In this document: piece after piece, positions 23,874 through 32,081 of the stretch
Position numbering within the stretch: position 1 is the first letter of the stretch
How the letters are laid out: every line of letters starts with the position of its first letter
Assembly (NCBI RefSeq): GCF_003627955.1
Contig: NZ_RBWS01000007.1
Coordinates: forward strand, 310,001 to 374,000
DNA from: Sphingobacterium puteale
GTDB taxonomy: Bacteria > Bacteroidota > Bacteroidia > Sphingobacteriales > Sphingobacteriaceae
Length of the DNA stretch: 64,000 nt
Reading direction: 5' to 3'
Made by a program: the position numbers and the translations under genes
Notes under the pieces: model-generated
What the model was told of the DNA's origin: nothing
What the model saw: only the letters and a program-made list of their open reading frames with translations
Database searches by the model: none

Positions 23874-25771
23874 AAACGCTAATTGCCAATTTAGTCTATT
23901 TCCTCCTTCCAATTGCCGCTATTGGACAAGATAACTATGATATCGCCAACATTCCAAGTGCATTAAAAAGCCGGGCCGTAGCCACAATTAGAAATGACAA
24001 AACCGTGGTGGACGTAAAGTCCCCGGAGCAAGTTATTGAAACGGTCACGCGCGCCATTACCGTTTATAATAAAAATGGGGATTACTATGCTGCCCTGCCA
24101 ATACATTATAACAAATCAAATGAGATCAAGAACATCAAAGGAGCGATTTATAATGAGATGGGGATATTACAGAAAAAAATAGCAAGTAAGGATTTTAAAG
24201 ATCTTAGTGCTGTCGACAACAGTACGATGTTTGCGGATTCAAGGATGAAGCTCTATGTTCCTGATTACCACAGTTACCCTTATACAATTGAATACCAATA
24301 CGAAGTAAAACATAAACAAAACTTGATTATTCCTTCATGGACTCCTGAAGTTTCGAACAATGTTTCCATTGAAAAAAGCAGTTATCAATTTATAACGCCA
24401 ATTGGAACTGAATTCCGCATCGAATCAAAAAACTATAAAGGTGCTATTAAAGAGGAGAAAACCGACAAAACAGTCAGCAAAATCTGGAGTGCAGAACAAA
24501 TTCCCGCTAAAAAAGAGGAGTCTTATAGTCCCAATCCCAATCTGAAAAGAACAAGTGTGTTGATCGTTCCTAAAAACTTTGTCTACTATGGAAAAGAAGG
24601 CAGCTTTAGCGACTGGAAAGAATACGGAGACTGGTTTACAACAAAATTATTGAGCAAAAAGGAAGATCTTACCGAAGCCTCAAAACAGAAATTCATATCA
24701 CTTACAAAGAATGCTTCATCGGATCGGGAAAAAGCAAAAATTCTATATGATTATCTGCAAAAAAACACGAGATACATCAGCATTCAGATCGGAATAGGTG
24801 GACTTGAACCTTTTCCTGCGTCTGAGGTTGACCGTTTAGGATATGGTGACTGCAAAGCCCTGGTGAACTATATGAGAAGTATGTTATCGGCGGTAGATAT
24901 ACCTTCTTACTATTGTATGGTTGAGGCGGGTAAACGCAAAGAGAATTTCCACAAAACATTTGCAAACGTACAGGATGGCAATCATGCAATCCTGTGCGTC
25001 CCTTTCAAAAATGATACGACATGGCTGGAATGTACCAGTCAGAACCTTCCTTTTGGATTCCTCAGCAATTTTACGGATGACAGGGACGTCATTGCCTGTA
25101 CGGAGAATGGCGGGGTGATTATGCATACGCCAAAATATAGTAATTCAACCAATCTCCAGCTTCGCAATGCCGACCTGATACTCACTGATGACGGCAGTAT
25201 AAAAGGTGCTTTAAACACGAAGTTTTATGGCACGCAATATGAAAATCATATGGAGATACTTTTAGCGAACAACAATGAGAAAACCAAATTATTGGCTGAA
25301 TATTATAACATCGACAATATCAATTTCGACCAAGTAAAATACGCCGAGCACAAACAGGATAAACCATTTATTGAAGAAAACCTAACGATTTTCATTAAAA
25401 ATTATGCTGTGAAAAATGGTAATAAAATGCTGATCCAGCCCAATATCTTCAATACACAATCCAGCATTTCCGAGAATAAAAATCGTACAGAGGATATTTT
25501 TATAGAACGTGGGTTTATTGACATTGACAGCATTAGTATCACCCTCCCGGACAACATCGTAAAAAATATAACACCTGAACAGAAGATCATCGAAAAACCA
25601 TTTGGTAAATATGAATTTAAATCGGAAATAAAAGGAAATAAACTATTAACCTATCGAAAATTGGAGCTCTTCGAAGGGAATTATCCAGCAAGTAACTACG
25701 AAGATTTCTTCCAGTTTCATAGAGAAGTAAGCAGTTCGGATAAAGGTCGTTATAATCTAGGCATATTGTAA
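23870..25771 (+). CDS. DUF3857 / transglutaminase-like exported protein, catalytic triad present
   Basis: This 633-residue paralogue of the preceding protein has a signal peptide (LVYFLLPIAAIGQ). DUF3857 spans about 40-190. The transglutaminase core has Cys in DRLGYGDCKALVNYM (about residue 328), His in DGNHAILCVPF (about 369), and an Asp/Glu-bearing segment TTWLECTSQNLPFGFL. Unlike its partner it therefore keeps the apparent Cys-His catalytic set. Proteins of this type are abundant in Bacteroidota and are thought to be periplasmic peptidases or cross-linking enzymes, but substrates are largely unknown. It is translationally coupled to the upstream copy. Confidence 0.87.
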   Translation: MKTLIANLVYFLLPIAAIGQDNYDIANIPSALKSRAVATIRNDKTVVDVKSPEQVIETVTRAITVYNKNGDYYAALPIHYNKSNEIKNIKGAIYNEMGILQKKIASKDFKDLSAVDNSTMFADSRMKLYVPDYHSYPYTIEYQYEVKHKQNLIIPSWTPEVSNNVSIEKSSYQFITPIGTEFRIESKNYKGAIKEEKTDKTVSKIWSAEQIPAKKEESYSPNPNLKRTSVLIVPKNFVYYGKEGSFSDWKEYGDWFTTKLLSKKEDLTEASKQKFISLTKNASSDREKAKILYDYLQKNTRYISIQIGIGGLEPFPASEVDRLGYGDCKALVNYMRSMLSAVDIPSYYCMVEAGKRKENFHKTFANVQDGNHAILCVPFKNDTTWLECTSQNLPFGFLSNFTDDRDVIACTENGGVIMHTPKYSNSTNLQLRNADLILTDDGSIKGALNTKFYGTQYENHMEILLANNNEKTKLLAEYYNIDNINFDQVKYAEHKQDKPFIEENLTIFIKNYAVKNGNKMLIQPNIFNTQSSISENKNRTEDIFIERGFIDIDSISITLPDNIVKNITPEQKIIEKPFGKYEFKSEIKGNKLLTYRKLELFEGNYPASNYEDFFQFHREVSSSDKGRYNLGIL

Positions 25772-25846
25772 AAGTATCCTAAAATATTTACTGGAATATG
25801 AAAGTAGTCAAACAATCAAATAAAGCAATTATTGTATATTAGCCAA

Positions 25847-26506
25847 ATGACAGAATACGCGGCAATTTTTGACATGGATGGGGTTATAAGTCACACAAAT
25901 CCCTTTCATGCAGAAGCTTTCAGAGCTTTTTTTAAAAATCATAATGTACAGCAGGCTACTGAAGAAGAATTTGAACAGCATATGTATGGCAAACACAACA
26001 GCTATATCATGCAGCATTTTTTTAAAAGACCAATATCTCCTGAAGAATTGCGTACGCTTGAATTTGAAAAAGAACAGCTCTTTAGAGTGATCTACAAAGA
26101 ACATGTGGCTCCTATTAAAGGTTTAATAGAATTTTTAAGAGAGTTAAAAGACAGAGGATTTAAACTTGCAGTAGCAACATCTGCACCGAAGGAAAATATG
26201 GATCTGATCTTGGATGAGTTAAAGATCCGGGATCTTTTCTCATCCACATTAAGCAGCGAAGATGTGAAACTTCATAAACCACATCCCGAAGTTTACTTGA
26301 AATCAGCTGAAAATCTTGGTATGCCGGTTGAAAAATGTATTGTATTTGAAGATTCCTTTTCAGGTATTACAGCGGCTAAGAATGCAGGGATGAAGGTTGT
26401 TGCTGTGTTATCAACGCATAAACAAGAAGAGCTTCCTGTAAGCGATACTTATGTCAGAAACTATACTGAAATTTCAGTAGCAAATGTGAAAGCATTACTC
26501 CAATAG
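25847..26506 (+). CDS. HAD-superfamily hydrolase, beta-phosphoglucomutase-like
   Basis: The start is set at the ATG at 25847 (MTEYAAIFDMDGV); an upstream in-frame TTG is unlikely. The protein has 219 residues. HAD motif I is FDMDG (Asp9, Asp11), motif II ATSAP, motif III Lys in KPHPEVYL, and motif IV FEDSFSGITAA. A helical cap (about 17-85) places it with small-sugar phosphatases or beta-phosphoglucomutases. It probably dephosphorylates or isomerises a sugar phosphate, substrate unknown. It stands alone and a strong terminator follows 95 nt later. Confidence 0.88.
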   Translation: MTEYAAIFDMDGVISHTNPFHAEAFRAFFKNHNVQQATEEEFEQHMYGKHNSYIMQHFFKRPISPEELRTLEFEKEQLFRVIYKEHVAPIKGLIEFLRELKDRGFKLAVATSAPKENMDLILDELKIRDLFSSTLSSEDVKLHKPHPEVYLKSAENLGMPVEKCIVFEDSFSGITAAKNAGMKVVAVLSTHKQEELPVSDTYVRNYTEISVANVKALLQ

Positions 26507-26601
26507 AAAAATCTTGATTAGACAGCTTATTAAATCATGTTAAGATTATTTGAGCAATACAGCTACTTAACCATGATTTTTAAAGTAAGTTACATCGCTA
26601 A

Positions 26602-26647
26602 ATTAATATAAAATCAGGGCTGTCAGAAGCCCTGATTTTATATTAAT
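26602..26647. terminator. Bidirectional terminator between HAD gene and regulator
   Basis: A perfect 19-bp inverted repeat (26602-26620 with 26629-26647, loop 8 nt) has A/T-rich outer and GGGC/GCCC inner parts. It lies between two converging genes and includes the stop codon of the minus-strand regulator. Confidence 0.9.
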
Positions 26648-28034
26648 CTCTTTTGAGACCAAATTTCTCAATTTTACTATAGAGATGGCTACGCTGTATA
26701 TCGAGGTCATCCGCAGTCTTGGACACATTCCAATTATTCTTTTCCAATTTATATTTTATAAATTCTTTTTCGGCATGATCCTTATAATCCTGGAACGAAT
26801 CAAACGAATCCATATCCAATCCATAATTTACTGTCCCTTTTTCATAGGCTACTCCACCTACTGGCTCACGTGTAGGATTAGCGAATGCTACAACATCTTT
26901 ATCAGTAATTGATTTATCACTCAAAATAATTAGACGCTCGATCATATTACGCAATTCACGAATATTTCCTGTCCAGGGGAGATGGCTCAATTCTTTCATT
27001 GCAGCATTCGTTATTTCCTTCACAGGAATACCGTACTCCATACATATTTCTTCACAAAAGTTGGTGGAAAGCAAAGGAATATCATCAACGCGATCAATTA
27101 ATGACGGCACATGGATTAAAATTACCGAAAGACGGTGATACAAGTCCATTCTAAAATTACCTTCTTCAATTTCTTTTAGCAAATCTTTGTTGGTTGCAGC
27201 TACAACTCGTACGTTAACATCAATTTCCTTATCTCCCCCCACTCTGGTAATTTTATGTTCCTGTAAAGCCCGCAATACCTTAGCTTGGGCAGAGAGGCTC
27301 ATATCCCCTATCTCGTCTAAAAACAATGTTCCACCACTGGCCTGTTCGAACTTACCTATCCGTTGCTTAATCGCCGAAGTAAAGGAACCTTTTTCATGCC
27401 CGAACAATTCGGATTCAATCAGTTCCGAAGGAATCGCAGCACAGTTTACCTCAATCAATGGTGCCTGTGAACGATTTGATTTTTCATGAAGCCAACGGGC
27501 TACAAGCTCCTTACCCGAGCCATTTGCCCCTGTAATCAATACTCTTGCCTCCGTTGGAGCAACACGATCTATTGTTTCTTTGATCCGTTTAATTGCTCCG
27601 GATTCACCCAATATATCTTTTGTCTTTGAACTGCTGACTTTACGTTTTAATACCTTGGTTTCGGTGACAAGTGAACTTTTATCCAATGCATTTCGAACTG
27701 TAATAAGCAATCGGTTTAGATCCAATGGTTTTTCAAGAAAATCAAAAGCACCCTTTTTTGCCGCCTCAACTGCTGTTTCAATCGTTCCATGACCGGAAAT
27801 CATAATAAAAGGGATGTCTGGGCTGGTCTGATGGGCTTCGGACAGCACTTCCATTCCGTCCATATTATTCATTTTGATGTCACACAGCACCAAGTTGATC
27901 TTTTCTTTTTTTAAAATATCTAATCCATCCCGACCATTGTCAACGTCTAAAATCGTATAATCTTCATATTCCAAGATATCACGCAGAGAACTTCTGATGG
28001 CGCGCTCATCGTCAATGATTAAAATTGTACTCAT
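26643..28034 (-). CDS. Sigma-54-type response regulator with variant GSFTSA loop
   Basis: The protein has 463 residues. The receiver has Asp52 (VLCDIKMNNMDG), the AAA+ domain has Walker A GANGSGKE (169-176) and Walker B GGTLFLDEIGDM, and a Fis-type helix-turn-helix ends the protein (NNWNVSKTADDLDIQRSHLYSKI). The sigma-54 contact loop reads GSFTSA (216-221) instead of GAFTGA. Both changed positions lie in the segment that touches sigma-54, so it may work differently or with altered affinity. The same variant is common in a Bacteroidota branch, so it is probably functional. No histidine kinase gene is adjacent. Confidence 0.9.
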   Translation of the reverse strand: MSTILIIDDERAIRSSLRDILEYEDYTILDVDNGRDGLDILKKEKINLVLCDIKMNNMDGMEVLSEAHQTSPDIPFIMISGHGTIETAVEAAKKGAFDFLEKPLDLNRLLITVRNALDKSSLVTETKVLKRKVSSSKTKDILGESGAIKRIKETIDRVAPTEARVLITGANGSGKELVARWLHEKSNRSQAPLIEVNCAAIPSELIESELFGHEKGSFTSAIKQRIGKFEQASGGTLFLDEIGDMSLSAQAKVLRALQEHKITRVGGDKEIDVNVRVVAATNKDLLKEIEEGNFRMDLYHRLSVILIHVPSLIDRVDDIPLLSTNFCEEICMEYGIPVKEITNAAMKELSHLPWTGNIRELRNMIERLIILSDKSITDKDVVAFANPTREPVGGVAYEKGTVNYGLDMDSFDSFQDYKDHAEKEFIKYKLEKNNWNVSKTADDLDIQRSHLYSKIEKFGLKRD

Positions 28035-28100
28035 AAATTCAGCATTATGCTATTTTCAATTACAGAAATCAATATAAGGTTTTTTTAGCAATTAGCGAAA

Positions 28101-28480
28101 AAGAAGCAAACCTTGTAAGCCGGGTTCTGTAGACCACCGAAGTGGAATTTCTATCATTTATCTAGATTTGCCATCGCTGACAAACTCAATCAACCTACCC
28201 ATTACGAATTCCAATAAATTGAAAGAAGACGAGCAGCCTTCAGATTTCGTAACCTATTTGGTCTTTCAACACACGAGGTTTACCGTAATATATGTTACCA
28301 TATAAGACCGTAAGCTCTTACCTTACGTTTTCACCCTTACTCCGAAAAGCGGTATATTTTCTGTGGCACTTTCTGTCTGCTATTTTGATAGCATCCTTCC
28401 CGTTAGGAAGCGTGTCGCTCTATGTTGCCCGGACTTTCCTCTCCTCCCGAAAGAGCAGCGATAGAACCAGTTTGCTTCTG
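28101..28480 (-). ncRNA. rnpB: RNase P RNA (M1 RNA)
   Basis: The minus strand carries the universal RNase P RNA core: GAGGAAAGTCCGGGC near the 5' end (about 28427-28442) and ACAGAACCCGGCTTAC near the 3' end (about 28115-28130). The two ends pair as helix P1: GAAGCAAAC (28478-28470) with GTTTGCTTC (28111-28103). Length of about 380 nt is normal for bacterial type A. This RNA matures the 5' ends of tRNAs. Ends are set by P1 and may be off by a few bases. Confidence 0.95.
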
Positions 28481-28482
28481 CG

Positions 28483-28490
28483 CAAAAGTA
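28483..28490 (-). promoter_or_regulatory. -7 box of rnpB
   Basis: The minus strand reads TACTTTTG, matching TAnnTTTG, with the expected start a few bases downstream at the 5' end of the RNA. The -33 region is weak. Confidence 0.6.
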
Positions 28491-28634
28491 GCTATTTTAC
28501 TTGGATAAACAGCGAATTTCCTTAAAAATTCAATATGCGCCTTTAACGCGTTGAAGACAGTTAAAATTTACGCAGTCCCTTTGCGTAGATAATATAAAGT
28601 TTGTATTTTCATCTAAACTTCCATCAGTAAACAT

Positions 28635-29708
28635 ATGGCATTAAATAAACTCGCACTTATCCGTTACAAAACAATAGACAACTGTCTGCGTCTAAGACAC
28701 CGTAAATGGACTTTAGAAGACTTAATGGAAAAGGTTTCTGATGCACTTTATGAATTTGAAGGAATCAAAAACGGTATAAGCAAACGAACTATTCAGGGCG
28801 ATATACAGTTGATGAGAAGCAATAAATTGGGATATAATGCCCCAATTATTGTCACACATCGCAAATTTTACACTTACGAAGACCCAAAATACAGTATCAG
28901 CAACTCTCCTATTTCTGTTGGAGATATGCAAAAGATGAAGGAAGCTGTAGAGGTTTTAAAACATGTAAGCGGTTTTTCAAGCTTCGACGAAATGAGTGAT
29001 ATAGTCGCGCGCCTTGAGGATAGTATACACACTAAAAAAGACAATCAACCCGCCATTATCCAAATGGAGAGTAACAATCTTTTGAAAGGACTATCATTTA
29101 TTAGTCCTCTCCATCAGGCCATTCGTGAAAAAACACCACTTCTCATCAATTACCAGTCTTTCAAAGCAACGCAACGGCAGGACCTGGTTTTCTCACCCTA
29201 TCTCTTAAAAGAGTACCGCAACCGATGGTTTCTGATTGGTCATCATAAAAAAAGCGAGGGTTTGATGACACTTGCGTTGGACCGAATTAATACGATTGAG
29301 GAAATGGGCAAAAATTCATACATCGCCTATACAGGAATAGATTTTGAACGATACTTTTCCGATACCATAGGAGTTACTAAAACACAAAAAGATCGTGGCC
29401 AACGTGTGATACTAGAGATCAACGCCAAAAATGCGCCTTATGTAGAAACCAAACCTATACACTCCTCTCAGCAGATTTTAGACAAAAAGGAGGACGGATC
29501 AGTCTTAATCCGTATAGATGTTGTCCTGAATTTTGAATTGGAGCGGGAAATTTTAGGATTTGGCGAAGCGATCAAAGTATTGACTCCGCGCAATTTACAA
29601 AACCGGATAAGACAACGTCTAACTGCGGCAGCTCAATTATATCTAGATCGGTCGGAAAAGCCAACTGATAACGCACAGAGTCAGCACACTTCTAATCGTC
29701 TTTCCTAA
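28635..29708 (+). CDS. WYL-domain transcriptional regulator (YafY type)
   Basis: The protein has 357 residues. The N-terminal winged helix-turn-helix covers about 1-90 (NKLALIRYKTIDNCLRLRHR, then ISKRTIQGDIQLMRS as recognition region). The WYL domain covers about 155-235 (LINYQSF, SPYLLKEYRNRWFLIGHH, LALDRINTI). A WCX-type C-terminal extension ends near residue 340. WYL proteins sense small ligands or nucleic acids and often regulate stress or defence genes. There is no defence or operon partner nearby. It lies next to rnpB and is transcribed away from it. Confidence 0.88.
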   Translation: MALNKLALIRYKTIDNCLRLRHRKWTLEDLMEKVSDALYEFEGIKNGISKRTIQGDIQLMRSNKLGYNAPIIVTHRKFYTYEDPKYSISNSPISVGDMQKMKEAVEVLKHVSGFSSFDEMSDIVARLEDSIHTKKDNQPAIIQMESNNLLKGLSFISPLHQAIREKTPLLINYQSFKATQRQDLVFSPYLLKEYRNRWFLIGHHKKSEGLMTLALDRINTIEEMGKNSYIAYTGIDFERYFSDTIGVTKTQKDRGQRVILEINAKNAPYVETKPIHSSQQILDKKEDGSVLIRIDVVLNFELEREILGFGEAIKVLTPRNLQNRIRQRLTAAAQLYLDRSEKPTDNAQSQHTSNRLS

Positions 29709-29797
29709 AAATCTGGATTTAGCGGTATTGAGCGATGATCGCTCCTTAGTTCAACTTCAAGACATTTTCCCGGTAAGCCAGCTATTTATCTTGGACG

Positions 29798-30991
29798 CTA
29801 AATAGCTTTCGCAATCACATAACCACTTGCCCAGGCCCATTGAAAATTATAGCCACCAAGCCAGCCTGTAACATCAACAGTCTCACCTCCAAAATAAAGA
29901 CCGGGTATTTTCTTGGATTCTAATGTCTTGCCGCGCAATTCCTCGGTGGAAACGCCACCACGCATCACCTCGGCCTTATCATATCCCTTATCACCTGCAG
30001 GTTTGACCTTAAAACGATGAACCGTATCGACAATCAACTTAGCGTCAGCTTTGCTCAGGGATGCTATTTTGATATCCAATGCAAGGAATTTGCCGAGCGC
30101 ATCCACCAACTTCCGACTAAAATAGTCATTCAGCAGTTGTGAAACAAGCCTCTTTCCACCGACTTGGCGCTCTTGTTTGATAAGATTATCTAAATTAAAA
30201 TTAGGCAGCAGATCAAGAATAATTTCTTGCCCCGGCCGCCAATAACTTGATATCTGAAGAATTGCCGGACCACTTAATCCCCAGTGCGTAAACAGAATAT
30301 TCTCTTCAAAAGACATTCCGGCAGCAGATACTTTGGAGAACACTGAGTTCCCGGACAACGAGCTATACCAAGCTGCATCTTTTCCCGTGATTGTCAAAGG
30401 CACCAATGCAGGAGCCGTAGCGGCAAGCTCCAAGCCAAACTGTTTTGCAACACGTAATCCAAAATCAGATGCGCCCAGCTTCTGAACCGGAAGCCCCCCT
30501 GAAGCAATCACCAGCTTTTTAGCTTTATACTGATGCTCTCCTTTCGGACTTTCTACATGAACCGTAAATCCGTCAGCATTCTTTTCCACCGATTTCACGA
30601 GCGTACTGAGCGCTATATCCTGTTCAGTTTCATAAAGAATTTTCGAAAATACCGCAACGATATCTCTCGCTTTATTCGTTGCTGGAAACAATTGCCCTAA
30701 AGTCTTTTCTTGCCCTTTAATACCATATGCTTCAAAAAAATCAATGGTATCTTCGACGGTCCATTGCTTAAATATGCCGTGCAAAAAATCCGGGTTTTCA
30801 GAGATAAAATTGGCAATTGTAGCTCCGGTATTTGTGTAATTACATCTTCCGCCGCCTGAAATCAGGATCTTGGCTCCCACTTTATCATTGCGTTCCAACA
30901 GCAATGTTTTCTTTCCCAACAGTCCAGCTTGTGCAGCACACATTAAACCACAGGCACCACCGCCAATGATAATCGCATCGTATGTATTCAC
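29798..30991 (-). CDS. HI0933/YhiN family FAD-dependent oxidoreductase
   Basis: The 397-residue protein has the FAD-binding fold at the N-terminus (AIIIGGGACGLMCAAQAGL, then LLERNDKVGAKILISGGGRCNYTN). GGGRCNYTN is the signature of the HI0933 (YhiN) family. The C-terminus has YFGGETVDVTGWLGGYNFQWAWASG, the second FAD contact. The physiological substrate is unknown; some members were called aminoacetone oxidases. It starts 9 nt after the Gfo/Idh/MocA gene and is probably in one operon with argS and that gene. Confidence 0.9.
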   Translation of the reverse strand: MNTYDAIIIGGGACGLMCAAQAGLLGKKTLLLERNDKVGAKILISGGGRCNYTNTGATIANFISENPDFLHGIFKQWTVEDTIDFFEAYGIKGQEKTLGQLFPATNKARDIVAVFSKILYETEQDIALSTLVKSVEKNADGFTVHVESPKGEHQYKAKKLVIASGGLPVQKLGASDFGLRVAKQFGLELAATAPALVPLTITGKDAAWYSSLSGNSVFSKVSAAGMSFEENILFTHWGLSGPAILQISSYWRPGQEIILDLLPNFNLDNLIKQERQVGGKRLVSQLLNDYFSRKLVDALGKFLALDIKIASLSKADAKLIVDTVHRFKVKPAGDKGYDKAEVMRGGVSTEELRGKTLESKKIPGLYFGGETVDVTGWLGGYNFQWAWASGYVIAKAI

Positions 30992-31000
30992 AGTCTTATA

Positions 31001-32077
31001 TTAATAAGCAATCAATTGATCTTCCGTTGAAATGACCCGTCTTTCCGATTGACTCCGGTAACCAAGTTCGATGATACGAATCACATCCCGAGCCTGCTCC
31101 GGCGAAGCTATTAAGGTGGCTTGACCTAAAATAGTATTCGCAACATTTTGATAAAAATCAGGATAAGAACCTTTTTCTGACACAATAATTTCTTCCACAT
31201 CTTTACCTTCTTCAATAATGTTCAGTTTACCATAGATACTGGGCTGTTCTTCTCCCCAATTGGGGTCTTCATCAGGAAACTTACCGTCCCGCAATAATGC
31301 TTCTTGGGGATCAACACCAATTTTTACAAAATTTCCGTTCATACCAAAGAGGCGATATCGTGGAGTGGGTTCTTTCGCAAGCATTGATCCTTTGAGCGAA
31401 ACTCTCAAATTATCGTAGTACAAAATACAGTCAAAATTATCAATGGTCTTTGCGTGATCCCGTTGTATCGCAAGGTCTGCAAATACGGCATTCGGCTTCC
31501 CAAATAATTGCAAAGCCTGGTCGATAAGATGCGGACCTAAATCGTAAAATATACCTGATCCGGGCAGATTCTCTTCACGCCATGCATTGGGTCTCAAATA
31601 ATTCCGAAAACGGTCAAATCTTGATTCCAGATTTACGATCCGTCCCAATCGGCCACCTTTTATAATTTTCTCTACCGTTCGATAATCCGAAGTAAATCTC
31701 AGATTATGGTAGGGAGCAAGCACCAAATTCTTTTCTCTGGCGAGCGCCATCAACTCATCTGCCTGTTCTACGGTATTTGTAAACGGTTTTTCAACAACGA
31801 CATGTTTCCCAGCCTCCAAAGCACGTTTTGCCATTGGATAATGCATATCGTTAGATGTAGCAACCACGACCAGTTCAATGGTTTCATCGGCAAAAATTTC
31901 ATCAGCGGACAGTGCAATTTCCACTTGCGGAAAGCGCTCTTTCAATAGCGCCTGTTGCTCAGCCTTGCGCGCGGTAACCTTTACAAGTTCCAGTGCCGCG
32001 ACAGAACGCATAACAGGAGCATGAAAAACCTGCCCTGAAATACCAAAGCCTATAAGGCCAACACGAATCTTCCTCAT
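31001..32077 (-). CDS. Gfo/Idh/MocA family oxidoreductase
   Basis: The start is chosen at the ATG at 32077 (MRKIRVGLIGFGISGQVFHAP), 4 nt after the argS stop. An earlier ATG would overlap argS and add eight residues. The protein has 358 residues. It has an N-terminal NAD(P)-binding Rossmann domain (GFGISG), the signature EKPFTNT at about 95, and a C-terminal Gfo/Idh/MocA domain with GSGIFYDLGPHLIDQALQLF. It probably oxidises or reduces a sugar or cyclitol. The substrate cannot be told. It is in line with argS and the HI0933 flavoprotein on the minus strand. Confidence 0.88.
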   Translation of the reverse strand: MRKIRVGLIGFGISGQVFHAPVMRSVAALELVKVTARKAEQQALLKERFPQVEIALSADEIFADETIELVVVATSNDMHYPMAKRALEAGKHVVVEKPFTNTVEQADELMALAREKNLVLAPYHNLRFTSDYRTVEKIIKGGRLGRIVNLESRFDRFRNYLRPNAWREENLPGSGIFYDLGPHLIDQALQLFGKPNAVFADLAIQRDHAKTIDNFDCILYYDNLRVSLKGSMLAKEPTPRYRLFGMNGNFVKIGVDPQEALLRDGKFPDEDPNWGEEQPSIYGKLNIIEEGKDVEEIIVSEKGSYPDFYQNVANTILGQATLIASPEQARDVIRIIELGYRSQSERRVISTEDQLIAY

Positions 32078-32081
32078 ATCG

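Noticed and set aside
28292..28525. Plus-strand ORF of 77 codons
   Set aside because: It lies antisense to and inside the RNase P RNA gene, whose conserved core and P1 helix are clear.
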